From the NCBI RefSeq assembly GCF_006716465.1, contig NZ_VFPB01000001.1, positions 1,212,983 through 1,276,982 on the forward strand: a DNA stretch of 64,000 nucleotides, written 5' to 3'. Each line of letters starts with the position of its first letter. The first letter of the stretch is position 1. The translations under genes were made by a program, and so were the position numbers. Below are positions 22,615 to 31,508 of this stretch, piece after piece. Source of the stretch: Pseudoxanthomonas sp. 3HH-4 (GTDB lineage: Bacteria > Pseudomonadota > Gammaproteobacteria > Xanthomonadales > Xanthomonadaceae). The notes beneath the pieces were generated by a model, which saw only the letters and a list, made by a program, of their open reading frames with translations, was not told where the DNA came from and made no database searches.

Positions 22615-25389
22615 ATGAAGCACTTGAAACACACCGCATATCCATCCTCGCGTCGCACGCTGCACCAACATCATCTGGCCGCTGCTTGCTGTCTTGCGCT
22701 GGCATTCCCGGGTCTCGCGAGCGCGCAGCAGGCAGCTTCCTCTGCCGAACAGACCGTCGAAACCCTGGATACCGTGAAGGTCACCGGCATCCGCGCCGCC
22801 ATCGCCAACGCGGTGGAGACCAAGAACGAGTCCACCTCGATCGTTGAAGCGATCTCTGCCGAAGACATCGGCAAGCTGCCCGACATCAGCATCGCGGACT
22901 CGATCTCGCGCCTGCCCGGCCTGACCATGCAGCGCCTCGATGGCCGCGGCCAGGTGATCCACATCCGTGGCATGTCCGAACAGTTCGCCGGTACGCTGCT
23001 CAATGGCCGCGAGCAGGTCACCACCGGTGACAACCGTGGTGTGGAGCTCGACCAGTATCCCGCCGAGCTGATCAATGGCGTCACGGTGTACAAGACCCCG
23101 GATTCATCGCTGATCGGCCAGGGCATTTCCGGCACGGTCGACCTGCAGTCGATCCGCCCGCTGTCGTTCGGCGAGCAACGCATCGTGTTCACCGGCCAGG
23201 GCGAGGTGAACTCGTTCGACGAACTGACCGAAGGCGGCAACAACAAGGGCTACCGCGTATCGGCCTCGTATGTCGACCAGTTCGCAAACGACACCGTGGG
23301 CTTCGCGATTGGCGTGGCGCGCATGGATGCGCCGTTCCAGGAGAAGCACTACAAGTCGTGGTGGTGGGCCAACACCGACATGTGGGGCGCGCCGCAGCCG
23401 GGCAAGCCCGCTGACGCGATCGCCTTGCAGGGCGCCGAAGCCTGGGTGAAGTCGCGCGACACTACGCGTGATGGTGTCATGGCCGTCCTGGAATTCAAGC
23501 CGAACGACCGCTGGCACAGCGTGTTGGACATGTACGCGTCGCGCTTCGACCAGGAAGAGTGGATGCGCGGTGCGATGTGGAGCAACGACCCCTGGTTCAA
23601 CGGCGGCGCGGTCAGCTACAGCGACGTGAGCACGACGGACTACCACGGCACGCCGGTGGTCACCGGCGGCACGTTGAACGGCATCCAGCCGGCGATCCGC
23701 AACGACAACAACACCCGTGAGTCGCGTCTGTTCTCGGCGGGTTGGAACAACGAGTTCAAGCTCAATGAGACCTGGACGCTGGCCACCGACCTCAGCTACT
23801 CGCGCGCCAAGGTCGAGGATTCGAAGCTCGAGACGTATGCGGGCCGCTTGGGCGGCGTGTCTGCCGACTTCCGTGCGCGCCTCTCGCCCGGCTATGGCTA
23901 CTACGCGCTGCCGGACATGGCGGATCCCGCCGCTGTTTACCTGCGCGACCCGCAGAACTGGGGCCATGACGGCCGCCTGGAGGACAGCCACCAGAAGGAT
24001 GAGATGAAGGCATTCCGCGTGGCCGTGAACCACGTCATCGAGTCGTCCGACTTCCTGCGCAGCTGGGATGCCGGCGTGCACTACAGCAAGCGCACCAAGG
24101 AGAAGAGTGCCGAGGTCTATTTCGCCGACCTTCCCGGTCGCACGCCGACACTGGTCGATCCGTCGTTGCTGTCCACTCCGACGGATCTCGGATTCGCCGG
24201 CATGGGCCGCGTCATCACCTACGATCCGCGCGCATTGCTGTCACGCTACTACGACGTCTACCTCAGCGAGTCCAACGATGACCTGCAGAAGGATGCGATC
24301 ACCGAAGAGGACGTGAAGACGTTCTACTTCAAGGCCAACCTCGACATGGACCTGACCGATACGGTCCGCCTGCGCGGCAATGCCGGCGTGCAGTACATCC
24401 GCACCGAGCAGACGTCCGAAGGCGTCGTCATCCAGCAGAACGAAAGTGGCCAGGCGCTCGTGGCCGGCACGGCGGGTGCGTCGTATGGCGACATCCTGCC
24501 CAGCCTCAACCTGGTGGCCGACTTCGGCAACGGATGGAACCTGCGCTTCGGTGCTGCCCGGGAGATGATGCGCGCGCGTATCAACGACATGGGTGCCCGC
24601 GCCAGTGTCTATGTGCAGACGTCGCAGGGCGGTCCGTCCGAATGGCGTGGCAGCGGCGGCAACCCGGCGCTCGAGCCGTACCGCGCCAACGCCTACGACC
24701 TTTCGATCGAGAAGTACTTCGGCGAAGCGAGTTATGTCGCGCTGGCGGCGTTCTACAAGGACATGGATTCGTACATCTATACGCGCGAGATCCCATGGGA
24801 CTTCTCCGGTTACGACTACGAGGGTGATGAGCCGCCGGCGTCCAACATGGGTCTGTTCTCGACGCCGGCCAATGGCACCGGCGGCTACATGCGCGGCTAT
24901 GAGTTCTCCACCGCACTGGGCGGCGAGCTGATCCACGATGCGCTCGACGGATTCGGCCTGCTGCTCAATGCGTCGTACACGGAGTCGTCGATCGATCCTG
25001 ACGGCCCGGGCATCGGGTCGGGCACCGACACGTTCCCTGGGTTGTCCAAGATTGTCGCCAACGCGACGGTGTACTACGAGAAGCATGGCTTCTCGGCGCG
25101 TGTCAGCCAACGCTTTCGCGACCCGTACCGCGGCGAGTACGGCTCGATCTTCAACCAGCGCACGTATCGCTACACGTTGAACGAGCGCACGATCGACCTG
25201 CAACTGGGCTACGACTTCCCGGAATCCAGTCGCCTGTCGGGCCTGTCGATCCTGTTCCAGGTGAACAACGTCAACAACGAGCCGTTCCGCACCGAAGTAA
25301 GTTCCGGCACGCATCCGGACCTGTTCTTCCCGGAGGAGTACACCGAGTACGGTCGTCAGTATCTGCTGGGCTTCCGCTACAAGCTGTGA
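22615..25389 (+). CDS. TonB-dependent receptor (carbohydrate type)
   Basis: The 924 residues have a signal peptide ending ASAQ, a TonB box-like LDTVKVTG (about 50-57), the plug domain (EDIGKLPDISIADSISRLPGL, IRGMSEQFAGTLLNG) and a 22-strand barrel ending in the aromatic FRYKL. It belongs to the large Xanthomonas-type receptor group commonly linked to oligosaccharide uptake. It probably imports gluco-oligosaccharides across the outer membrane for the GH3 enzyme and MFS transporter encoded after it. A LacI-type operator and promoter precede it. Confidence 0.95.
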   Translation: MKHLKHTAYPSSRRTLHQHHLAAACCLALAFPGLASAQQAASSAEQTVETLDTVKVTGIRAAIANAVETKNESTSIVEAISAEDIGKLPDISIADSISRLPGLTMQRLDGRGQVIHIRGMSEQFAGTLLNGREQVTTGDNRGVELDQYPAELINGVTVYKTPDSSLIGQGISGTVDLQSIRPLSFGEQRIVFTGQGEVNSFDELTEGGNNKGYRVSASYVDQFANDTVGFAIGVARMDAPFQEKHYKSWWWANTDMWGAPQPGKPADAIALQGAEAWVKSRDTTRDGVMAVLEFKPNDRWHSVLDMYASRFDQEEWMRGAMWSNDPWFNGGAVSYSDVSTTDYHGTPVVTGGTLNGIQPAIRNDNNTRESRLFSAGWNNEFKLNETWTLATDLSYSRAKVEDSKLETYAGRLGGVSADFRARLSPGYGYYALPDMADPAAVYLRDPQNWGHDGRLEDSHQKDEMKAFRVAVNHVIESSDFLRSWDAGVHYSKRTKEKSAEVYFADLPGRTPTLVDPSLLSTPTDLGFAGMGRVITYDPRALLSRYYDVYLSESNDDLQKDAITEEDVKTFYFKANLDMDLTDTVRLRGNAGVQYIRTEQTSEGVVIQQNESGQALVAGTAGASYGDILPSLNLVADFGNGWNLRFGAAREMMRARINDMGARASVYVQTSQGGPSEWRGSGGNPALEPYRANAYDLSIEKYFGEASYVALAAFYKDMDSYIYTREIPWDFSGYDYEGDEPPASNMGLFSTPANGTGGYMRGYEFSTALGGELIHDALDGFGLLLNASYTESSIDPDGPGIGSGTDTFPGLSKIVANATVYYEKHGFSARVSQRFRDPYRGEYGSIFNQRTYRYTLNERTIDLQLGYDFPESSRLSGLSILFQVNNVNNEPFRTEVSSGTHPDLFFPEEYTEYGRQYLLGFRYKL

Positions 25390-25420
25390 CCGCACCTGTC
25401 CGTCGATAACCGCAGTACCT

Positions 25421-25460
25421 GACGGGATGCGGGGCCTGGCCCTGCGTCCCGTCGGACTTT
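25421..25460 (+). terminator. intercistronic stem-loop between TonB receptor and GH3
   Basis: A 14-bp stem (25421-25434 with 25440-25453) is followed by GGACTTTTC. It probably lowers or differentiates expression of the downstream genes. Confidence 0.55.
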
Positions 25461-25520
25461 TCGTCAAGGCGCGGATCCTGTCGGGGATGTCGTGCGCGCC
25501 TTCATCCAAGGGAGAAGCGA

Positions 25521-28064
25521 GTGAATCCGATCCGAATGACCCTGCTGGGGGCCAGTTTGCTGGCCTGCCTGTCGTGTACGGCCAAGAAGGAGCCAGAACA
25601 GAAGCCCGCCGATGCGACCGTGAGCGATGCCGCGGAACTGAAGGACTGGCCGGCGCTGAAGAGCAGCTTCGCCAAGGATCCTGCCGTGGAAGCGCGTGCG
25701 GCGGAAATCCTCGCTAGCATGACGCTGGAGCAGAAGATCGGCCAGATGGTGCAGCCGGAGATCAAATCGATCACGCCGGCCGAGGTGCGTACGTACTACA
25801 TCGGCTCGGTGCTCAACGGCGGCGGTTCCTGGCCAGCGATGAACAAGCATGCCAGGGCCGAGGACTGGGTCAAGCTGGCGGACGCCTACTACGACGCGTC
25901 GATGTCCACTGATGCGAAGATCCCGGTGCCGGTGATCTGGGGCACCGACGCTGTGCATGGCCACAGCAACGTGCACGGCGCGACCATCTTCCCGCACAAC
26001 ATCGGCCTGGGCGCCGCGCACGATGTCGAACTGATCGAGCGCATCGCCGAAGCCACCGGCCAGTCCACCCGCGCCACCGGCGTAGCTTGGACGTTCGCGC
26101 CGACTGTCGCCGTGGCGCAGGACGCCCGCTGGGGGCGCACCTACGAAAGCTACTCATCGCAGCCGGCGCTGATCCGCGAATATGCCGCCGCCTACGTCAA
26201 GGGCATGCAGGGCGTGCTGGACAAGGACGGCAATGTCGTCGCCACCGCCAAGCACTTCATCGGCGACGGTGCCACCGACGGTGGCAAGGACCAGGGCAAC
26301 GCTACCGTCACCCGGTCCACGATGATCAACGTCCACGGCCAGGGTTATTACGGCGCCATTGAAGCGGGCGTGCAGACCGTGATGGCGTCGTTCAACAGCT
26401 GGAACGACGTCGCAGAGGGCAAGGACTACGGCAAGATGCACGGCACGCGCGATCTGCTGACGGTGGCGCTGAAGGAGAAGATGGGCTTCGATGGCTTCGT
26501 CGTCTCCGACTGGAACGGCATCGGCCAGGTCACCGGCTGCAGCGACGACAGTTGCCCGCAGGCGATCAATGCCGGCATCGACATGGTGATGGTGCCGGAC
26601 AAGTGGAAGTCCTTCATCACCAACACGATCGCGCAGGTGAAGTCGGGCGAGATCCCGCAGGCGCGCATCGACGACGCCGTCACCCGCATCCTGCGCGTCA
26701 AGCTGCGCGCCGGGCTGTGGGACCACAAACCATCGGCCAGCCAGTACGCTGGGAAACCGGAGGCGTTGGTGCACCGCGACCTGGCCCGTCGCGCCGCGCG
26801 CGAGTCGCTGGTGCTGCTGAAGAACGACGGCGGCACGCTGCCGTTGAAGAAGGGCCAGCGCGTGCTGCTGGTCGGCAAGAGCGCCGATAGCATTTCCAAC
26901 CAGACCGGTGGCTGGTCGCTGACGTGGCAGGGCACAGACAACACCAACGCTGACTTCCCGAATGCGGACAGCATCGCGGCCGGCCTGCGCGAGCAATTGG
27001 GCGAGGCGAACGTGCTGCTGCGCGACAGTGTCGAGGGCGTGGATCCGGCGAGCTACGACGTCATTGTGGCCGCGATCGGCGAGACGCCGTATGCCGAGAC
27101 GAATGGCGACATCGTGCCTTCCGACACGATGGCGCACAGCCGTCGCCATCCGGAAGACTTGGCCGCGCTGAAGGCGGCTGCCGCCAGCGGCAAGCCCGTC
27201 GTCACCGTGTTCCTGTCCGGCCGCGCGTTGTACGCCAACGACCTGATCAACCTGTCCAACAGCTTCGTCGCCGCGTGGCTGCCGGGTACGGAAGGCAAGG
27301 GCGTCACCGATGTGCTGGTTGCGAGTGCGGATGGCAAGCCGGCGCATGATTTCCGCGGCAAGCTGACGTTCCCCTGGCCGGCCGTGGCCTGTCCGAAGGC
27401 CGACAGTACGCCACAGTTCGCGCTGGACACCGGCCTGCGCTATGGCGACAACAGCACGGTTGGCAAGCTGCCGGAAGACAGCGCGGCCAGCTGCGGTGAT
27501 GCGACCACGCTGGGCATCTTCAAGCAGTCCGACATCGCACCCTTCACCCTGCAGATGGCTGCAGGCAGCGAAGAGAAGGCGGTGGGTTCCGACATGAATG
27601 CCACGCAGCGCTGGCCACAGGCGAAGCCTGCGCTGCAGATTGCAACGGTGCAGGTCAACACGCAGCAGGACGCCAAGGAGGTGACCTGGCTGGCACCGGC
27701 TCGCTTCTTCGCCCGCAATCCGTCGAAGAACAACCTCGCGGCGATGGCCACCGCGCGTGGCGTGGTGCAGTTCGACGTGGTGGTGAAACAGGCGCCGGTC
27801 AAGCCGGTGCAGTTCACGCTGGGATGCGGCACCAACTGCGGTGCCAGCCTCGACCTGACGGCGACGTTCTCTGGTGATGCAGTCGGCAGGAAGCAGACCG
27901 TCAAGGTGCCGCTGGCCTGTTTCGGCAAGCTCGGTGCGGACCTGACCGGCGTGGATACGCCCTTCAGCATCGCCGCCGATGCTCCGTTCGCTGCCGCATT
28001 CACCAATATCCAGGTGGTCGCCGGTGCGGCGGATGGCGCCGATGTGGTGAAGTGCGCGCAGTGA
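25521..28064 (+). CDS. glycoside hydrolase family 3 beta-glucosidase, lipoprotein
   Basis: The 847 residues start at a GTG with AAGGGAG upstream. The lipobox LLACLSC predicts an outer-membrane-anchored lipoprotein. The GH3 N domain has WGTDAVHGHSNV, AKHFIGDGAT and the nucleophile Asp330 in FVVSDWNG; the second alpha/beta domain and a C-terminal beta domain follow. Length and layout resemble the ExoP-type exo-1,3/1,4-beta-glucanases. It should release glucose from beta-glucan oligomers in the periplasm. It lies between the receptor and the sugar transporter. Confidence 0.95.
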   Translation: MNPIRMTLLGASLLACLSCTAKKEPEQKPADATVSDAAELKDWPALKSSFAKDPAVEARAAEILASMTLEQKIGQMVQPEIKSITPAEVRTYYIGSVLNGGGSWPAMNKHARAEDWVKLADAYYDASMSTDAKIPVPVIWGTDAVHGHSNVHGATIFPHNIGLGAAHDVELIERIAEATGQSTRATGVAWTFAPTVAVAQDARWGRTYESYSSQPALIREYAAAYVKGMQGVLDKDGNVVATAKHFIGDGATDGGKDQGNATVTRSTMINVHGQGYYGAIEAGVQTVMASFNSWNDVAEGKDYGKMHGTRDLLTVALKEKMGFDGFVVSDWNGIGQVTGCSDDSCPQAINAGIDMVMVPDKWKSFITNTIAQVKSGEIPQARIDDAVTRILRVKLRAGLWDHKPSASQYAGKPEALVHRDLARRAARESLVLLKNDGGTLPLKKGQRVLLVGKSADSISNQTGGWSLTWQGTDNTNADFPNADSIAAGLREQLGEANVLLRDSVEGVDPASYDVIVAAIGETPYAETNGDIVPSDTMAHSRRHPEDLAALKAAAASGKPVVTVFLSGRALYANDLINLSNSFVAAWLPGTEGKGVTDVLVASADGKPAHDFRGKLTFPWPAVACPKADSTPQFALDTGLRYGDNSTVGKLPEDSAASCGDATTLGIFKQSDIAPFTLQMAAGSEEKAVGSDMNATQRWPQAKPALQIATVQVNTQQDAKEVTWLAPARFFARNPSKNNLAAMATARGVVQFDVVVKQAPVKPVQFTLGCGTNCGASLDLTATFSGDAVGRKQTVKVPLACFGKLGADLTGVDTPFSIAADAPFAAAFTNIQVVAGAADGADVVKCAQ

Positions 28065-28182
28065 GTATCCTGCGCCTTGCGGCGAAACCGCAGGGCGCTG
28101 ACGCAGTGCAAGTTGCAATCGCGCGGCGGCCCCGTAGGCTGGCCGTTCCGTCCGGATCCCATACCAGCAGGCATACCAATCC

Positions 28183-29637
28183 ATGACCACACAAACCACC
28201 CGATGGTCGCAGTTCGGCGTGCTGATCACCGTGTTCTTCTTCTGGGGCTTCGTTGCGGCGAGCAACGATATCCTGATCCCGGTGTTCAAGAAGGCCTTCG
28301 ACCTGACGCAGGCGCAGAGCCAGTACGTCGCCGTTGCGTTCTACGTGGCGTATACCGTCGGCTCGCTGATTTACGTGGCGATTTCCAAGGTCATCGGGCT
28401 CGACCTGCTCAACAGGATCGGCTACAAGAACGGCATCTGCCTGGGGCTGGTGATATCCGCGTTGGGCACGCTGCTGTTCTACCCCGCGGCCAACACTGGT
28501 TCGTTCAGCCTGATGCTGTCGGGCCTCTTCATCGTCGGCCTGGGATTCTCGCTGCAGCAGATCGCGGCCAATCCGCTGGCCATCGTCATCGGTGATCCCA
28601 AGACCGGTGCGCAGCGATTGACCCTGGCGGGCGGCATCAACAACTTCGGCACCACCATCGGGCCGCTGCTGGTGAGTGTGGCGATCTTCGGCAGCGTGCT
28701 GACCGGCAACACCGAAGCCAGCATCGAGAGCGTGAAGACGCCGTACCTGGTGCTGGGCGTCGCCTTCATCCTGGTGGCGATCTTCCTGAAGTTCTCCTCG
28801 GTGCCCAACCACATCGACCTGGAGAAGCTGTCCGAGACCGAAGCCCAGGACAGCAGCAAGCTGATCCACAAGAAGTCGGCGCTGGGTTACCCGCAGCTGG
28901 TACTGGGCATGCTGGCGATCTTCGTCTACGTCGGCGTGGAGGTGTCCACCATCAGCAACCTGCCGGCCTATCTCGAGTCGCCCGAAGGCCTGGGCCTGGA
29001 TACGTCGCAAATCGCGCCGTTCGTGTCGCTCTACTGGGCCAGCCTGATGATCGGCCGCTGGGGCGGCGCGGCCGGTGCGTTCAATGTGGGAGCGGGCGCG
29101 AAGCGCTGGCTGACGCTGCTGCTGCCGTACGTGGCGTTCGCTGTGTTCCTGGCGGTCAACGCCATCATGAAGCACGACGTCTCGCAGTTCCTGGGCTACG
29201 CCGCCGTCATCGTGCTGATGATCCTCGCGACCCTGGCCAGCAAGGGCAATCCGGCACGCATGCTGCTGTACTTCTCCATCTGCGGCATTGCGGCGCTGCT
29301 GATCGGCATGTTCACCACCGGCTGGACCAGCGTGGTGGCCTTCATCAGCGTCGGCCTGTTCTGCAGCACCATGTGGCCGTGCATCTTCGCGTTGGCCATC
29401 ACCGGGCTGGGCAACAACACCAACCAGGGCAGCAGCCTGCTGATCATGATGATCATGGGTGGCGGTTTCGTCAGCCTTGCCCAGGGGGCGCTGGCCGACA
29501 AGGTCGGCGTCCATTTCAGCTTCATCGTCGGCGTGGCGTGCTTCGCTTACCTTGTTTTCTATGCGATCGCTGCCACCCGTACGTTGCGCAACCAGGGCAT
29601 CGACCTGGACAAGCTGGCCGCCGGCAACGGCCATTGA
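28183..29637 (+). CDS. sugar MFS transporter, FucP/GluP (glucose/galactose) family
   Basis: The 484 residues form about 12 membrane helices. The FucP/GluP signatures are FFFWGFVAASNDILIPVFKK at the start, SLQQIAANPLA, and GGINNFGTTIGP. It is a proton-coupled monosaccharide or disaccharide importer in the inner membrane, and here it most likely takes up the glucose or disaccharide made by the GH3/GH30 enzymes. It is the last gene of the receptor-GH3-MFS set and has a strong terminator behind it. Confidence 0.94.
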   Translation: MTTQTTRWSQFGVLITVFFFWGFVAASNDILIPVFKKAFDLTQAQSQYVAVAFYVAYTVGSLIYVAISKVIGLDLLNRIGYKNGICLGLVISALGTLLFYPAANTGSFSLMLSGLFIVGLGFSLQQIAANPLAIVIGDPKTGAQRLTLAGGINNFGTTIGPLLVSVAIFGSVLTGNTEASIESVKTPYLVLGVAFILVAIFLKFSSVPNHIDLEKLSETEAQDSSKLIHKKSALGYPQLVLGMLAIFVYVGVEVSTISNLPAYLESPEGLGLDTSQIAPFVSLYWASLMIGRWGGAAGAFNVGAGAKRWLTLLLPYVAFAVFLAVNAIMKHDVSQFLGYAAVIVLMILATLASKGNPARMLLYFSICGIAALLIGMFTTGWTSVVAFISVGLFCSTMWPCIFALAITGLGNNTNQGSSLLIMMIMGGGFVSLAQGALADKVGVHFSFIVGVACFAYLVFYAIAATRTLRNQGIDLDKLAAGNGH

Positions 29638-29676
29638 GTGCGGTGCGCGCCGGAGAGAGGCCGGCGCGCATCCCCC

Positions 29677-29716
29677 AAGCCACCGGGCCACTCTCCAGCC
29701 CGGTGGCTTTTCTTTT
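29677..29716 (+). terminator. intrinsic terminator of the glucan-utilisation operon
   Basis: AAGCCACCGGGC and GCCCGGTGGCTT form a 12-bp stem followed by TTCTTTT. A second GC-rich stem (29643-29670) lies just upstream. Confidence 0.9.
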
Positions 29717-29960
29717 GGGTTGCCGTTCCTTTGCCCTCGCGCGCAGAGGAGCAACATCGCCCTCCCGGATCTGGCTTCCGGGGCTGGCATGGCAACGAAG
29801 GACGCAGACAGCTGCGTCGACGGAGATCGTGGGGGGCTCCATGAAGTGCGATCGCTGCGCGCCGGCCGTCGTGGATGGACGGGGCGGCGGCGTGACGGAT
29901 GGGACATGGCGCAGGTCCCGGCGGGGGCAAGACTGCGAAACTTCCGCCGGAGTCACGCCC
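29717..29960. other. non-coding stretch before ridA-like gene
   Basis: Between the terminator and the RidA-like ATG I see no gene or clear promoter. An in-frame extension upstream of 29961 is open, but its translation looks random. Confidence 0.5.
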
Positions 29961-30476
29961 ATGTTGCCGCGCCTGTCATGCCTGCTGCTTTCGCTTGTTG
30001 CCTTCCACGCCACGGCGCAGGAAGCCCCGACGCGCGAACACTTCGCCACTCCCGGCCACGAAGCGGCGTACCACGACTGGCACTACACGCCAGTAGTGAA
30101 AGTGGGCGACATGGTGATCGTGTCCGGCATTCCCGCCGCCGGCCCAGGGACTTACGAAGAAAAGGTGCGCCGCATGTTCGTTGGGCTGGGCAAGCAACTG
30201 GCACAGGCCGGGGCGACCTATGCCGACGTCGTGGAACTGACGACCTTCCACACCGGCCCGACTGATCCACAGAGCTTCCAGGCCGAGTTCGACCGCTTCG
30301 CCCCGATCCACCACGAGTTCTTCCCCGCGAACTACCCCGCGTGGAGTGCGGTCGGCACGAGCGCGCTGCTCGCACCCGGCGCGGTGGTGGAAATGCGCGC
30401 GGTGGCGATGATCGGATCCGGGCGTGCGCCGAAGGCGGACATTCCGAAGCCGAAGCCGCGCCCGGCTACGCCCTGA
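29961..30476 (+). CDS. exported RidA/YjgF-family protein
   Basis: The 171 residues have a signal peptide (LPRLSCLLLSLVAFHATA, cleavage near AQE), then a full Rid domain: VKVGDMVIVSGIPA, VVELTTFHTG, and the C-terminal VEMRAVAMIG carrying the arginine that in RidA contacts the imine substrate. Cytosolic RidA hydrolyses reactive enamines and imines; a periplasmic version with a Pro/Lys-rich tail is unusual and its substrate is unknown. The ATG at 29961 starts the signal peptide. Confidence 0.87.
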   Translation: MLPRLSCLLLSLVAFHATAQEAPTREHFATPGHEAAYHDWHYTPVVKVGDMVIVSGIPAAGPGTYEEKVRRMFVGLGKQLAQAGATYADVVELTTFHTGPTDPQSFQAEFDRFAPIHHEFFPANYPAWSAVGTSALLAPGAVVEMRAVAMIGSGRAPKADIPKPKPRPATP

Positions 30477-30489
30477 GCACGCGCTGGCG

Positions 30490-30900
30490 TCAGCGCGCCG
30501 CCGTGCCGCTGCGCTTGGCCAGCATGTCCTCGATCAGATCCAGGATCTCCGCAACGCTGATGCCGTAGGAGCCAGCCTGGCCGGCGTCGAAGGCTTGCTT
30601 CCACTCGCCGTAGCCCTCCAGGTAGGCCGGGTCGGTGGCGCCCTGGCCGACCAGTTCGGCGCCACTGCGTTCCAGTACCTGGCCGATGATCGGCAGATGG
30701 GCGAAGGTGGTGATGACGCCTGCAGGCAGCCCCGGATGTCGGATGCGCGCTTCGCTCACGCTGACGTGCAGGATCTCGCCACCGAGCGGGTGCGGATCGA
30801 TGCGATTGATCGTCAGTACCGGCGTCTCCCTGGTGCCGCGGCCACGACAGCGCCAGCGTTGGCCGACGGCATAGGGGGCAGAGGCAAGGGCGGTCGTCAT
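30490..30900 (-). CDS. conserved hypothetical protein, soluble, 136 aa
   Basis: The protein has no signal peptide. The N-terminal part (YAVGQRWRCRGRGTRETPVLTINRI) looks like a small beta-barrel. The C-terminal part is helical and acidic (EGYGEWKQAFDAG, VAEILDLIEDMLAK). I do not recognise the family. The ATG at 30900 is chosen because the sequence before it is low-quality coding. It converges with the RidA-like gene, whose stop is 13 bases away. Confidence 0.65.
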   Translation of the reverse strand: MTTALASAPYAVGQRWRCRGRGTRETPVLTINRIDPHPLGGEILHVSVSEARIRHPGLPAGVITTFAHLPIIGQVLERSGAELVGQGATDPAYLEGYGEWKQAFDAGQAGSYGISVAEILDLIEDMLAKRSGTAAR

Positions 30901-31508
30901 GGAGATCGGAAACGGCGGAAGGAGCTGCTCAGGATAAGCAGGGCATGGCGGGTTGTGCGTGGCGCGGTGGCATGAAGGCTTGAATGACCCGATGCGGCAA
31001 AGTGGGGGCGATATCGGAGGGTGGAGCTGGAACTCCACGATGGGCGCGTTGAGCCGTGTTGATCGGGTACGACCCGCCTTGCGCATCCGAACTTCCCAAG
31101 GACTTTCCCTCCATGCCCCTCGACGCGAACTCCCGTCTCATCGCCGGCGTGTCAGTGCGGCCGTCATCCTGCTGGCGACCTGGTTCCACGGCAATGGCAG
31201 GAATCTGGACGGGGTCCTGTCGCATTGCGGGGCGAGCGGGGTGCGGGCGCAGCAGTTGTGCGACTGCACCCCCTGCGAGCGCGATGAGGCGTCGCACGCA
31301 GACGCACTGCGGGTGGATTGCGATGCGCCGAGCCACGTGCTGCGCACGCGCAACGCTACTCCGCGCTCGTAATCCCTTGCCAGCGATAAGGCCCGACGTG
31401 GTGCGCCGAGCGGGATAGCCGCCGACTCGGGACGGCGCATTGCATGTGCGGGTGGCAGTTGGCAGGGCGCCCGGTGTCGCGGTGTGCCGCCGGGCTCTTG
31501 ATGCACGT
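30901..31508. other. about 600 bp without a confident gene
   Basis: Several short rightward frames cross this stretch. One ending at 31372 contains a short hydrophobic run (AAVILLATWF) then a Cys-rich tail; another starts MPLDANSRL at 31090. Neither has a good ribosome site together with credible composition. No tRNA, terminator or repeat was seen. Confidence 0.45.

Noticed and set aside
26154-28289. Long minus-strand open frame over the GH3 gene
   Set aside because: Antisense to a complete GH3 enzyme; composition typical of reverse-strand frames in high-GC DNA.
28000-29907. Long minus-strand frame across the MFS transporter
   Set aside because: Low-complexity His/Gln/Arg-rich shadow of the membrane protein gene.
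31056-31418. Small Cys/Arg-rich rightward gene starting at 31056 or 31090
   Set aside because: Poor ribosome site, arginine- and cysteine-heavy random-looking composition, no signal peptide.
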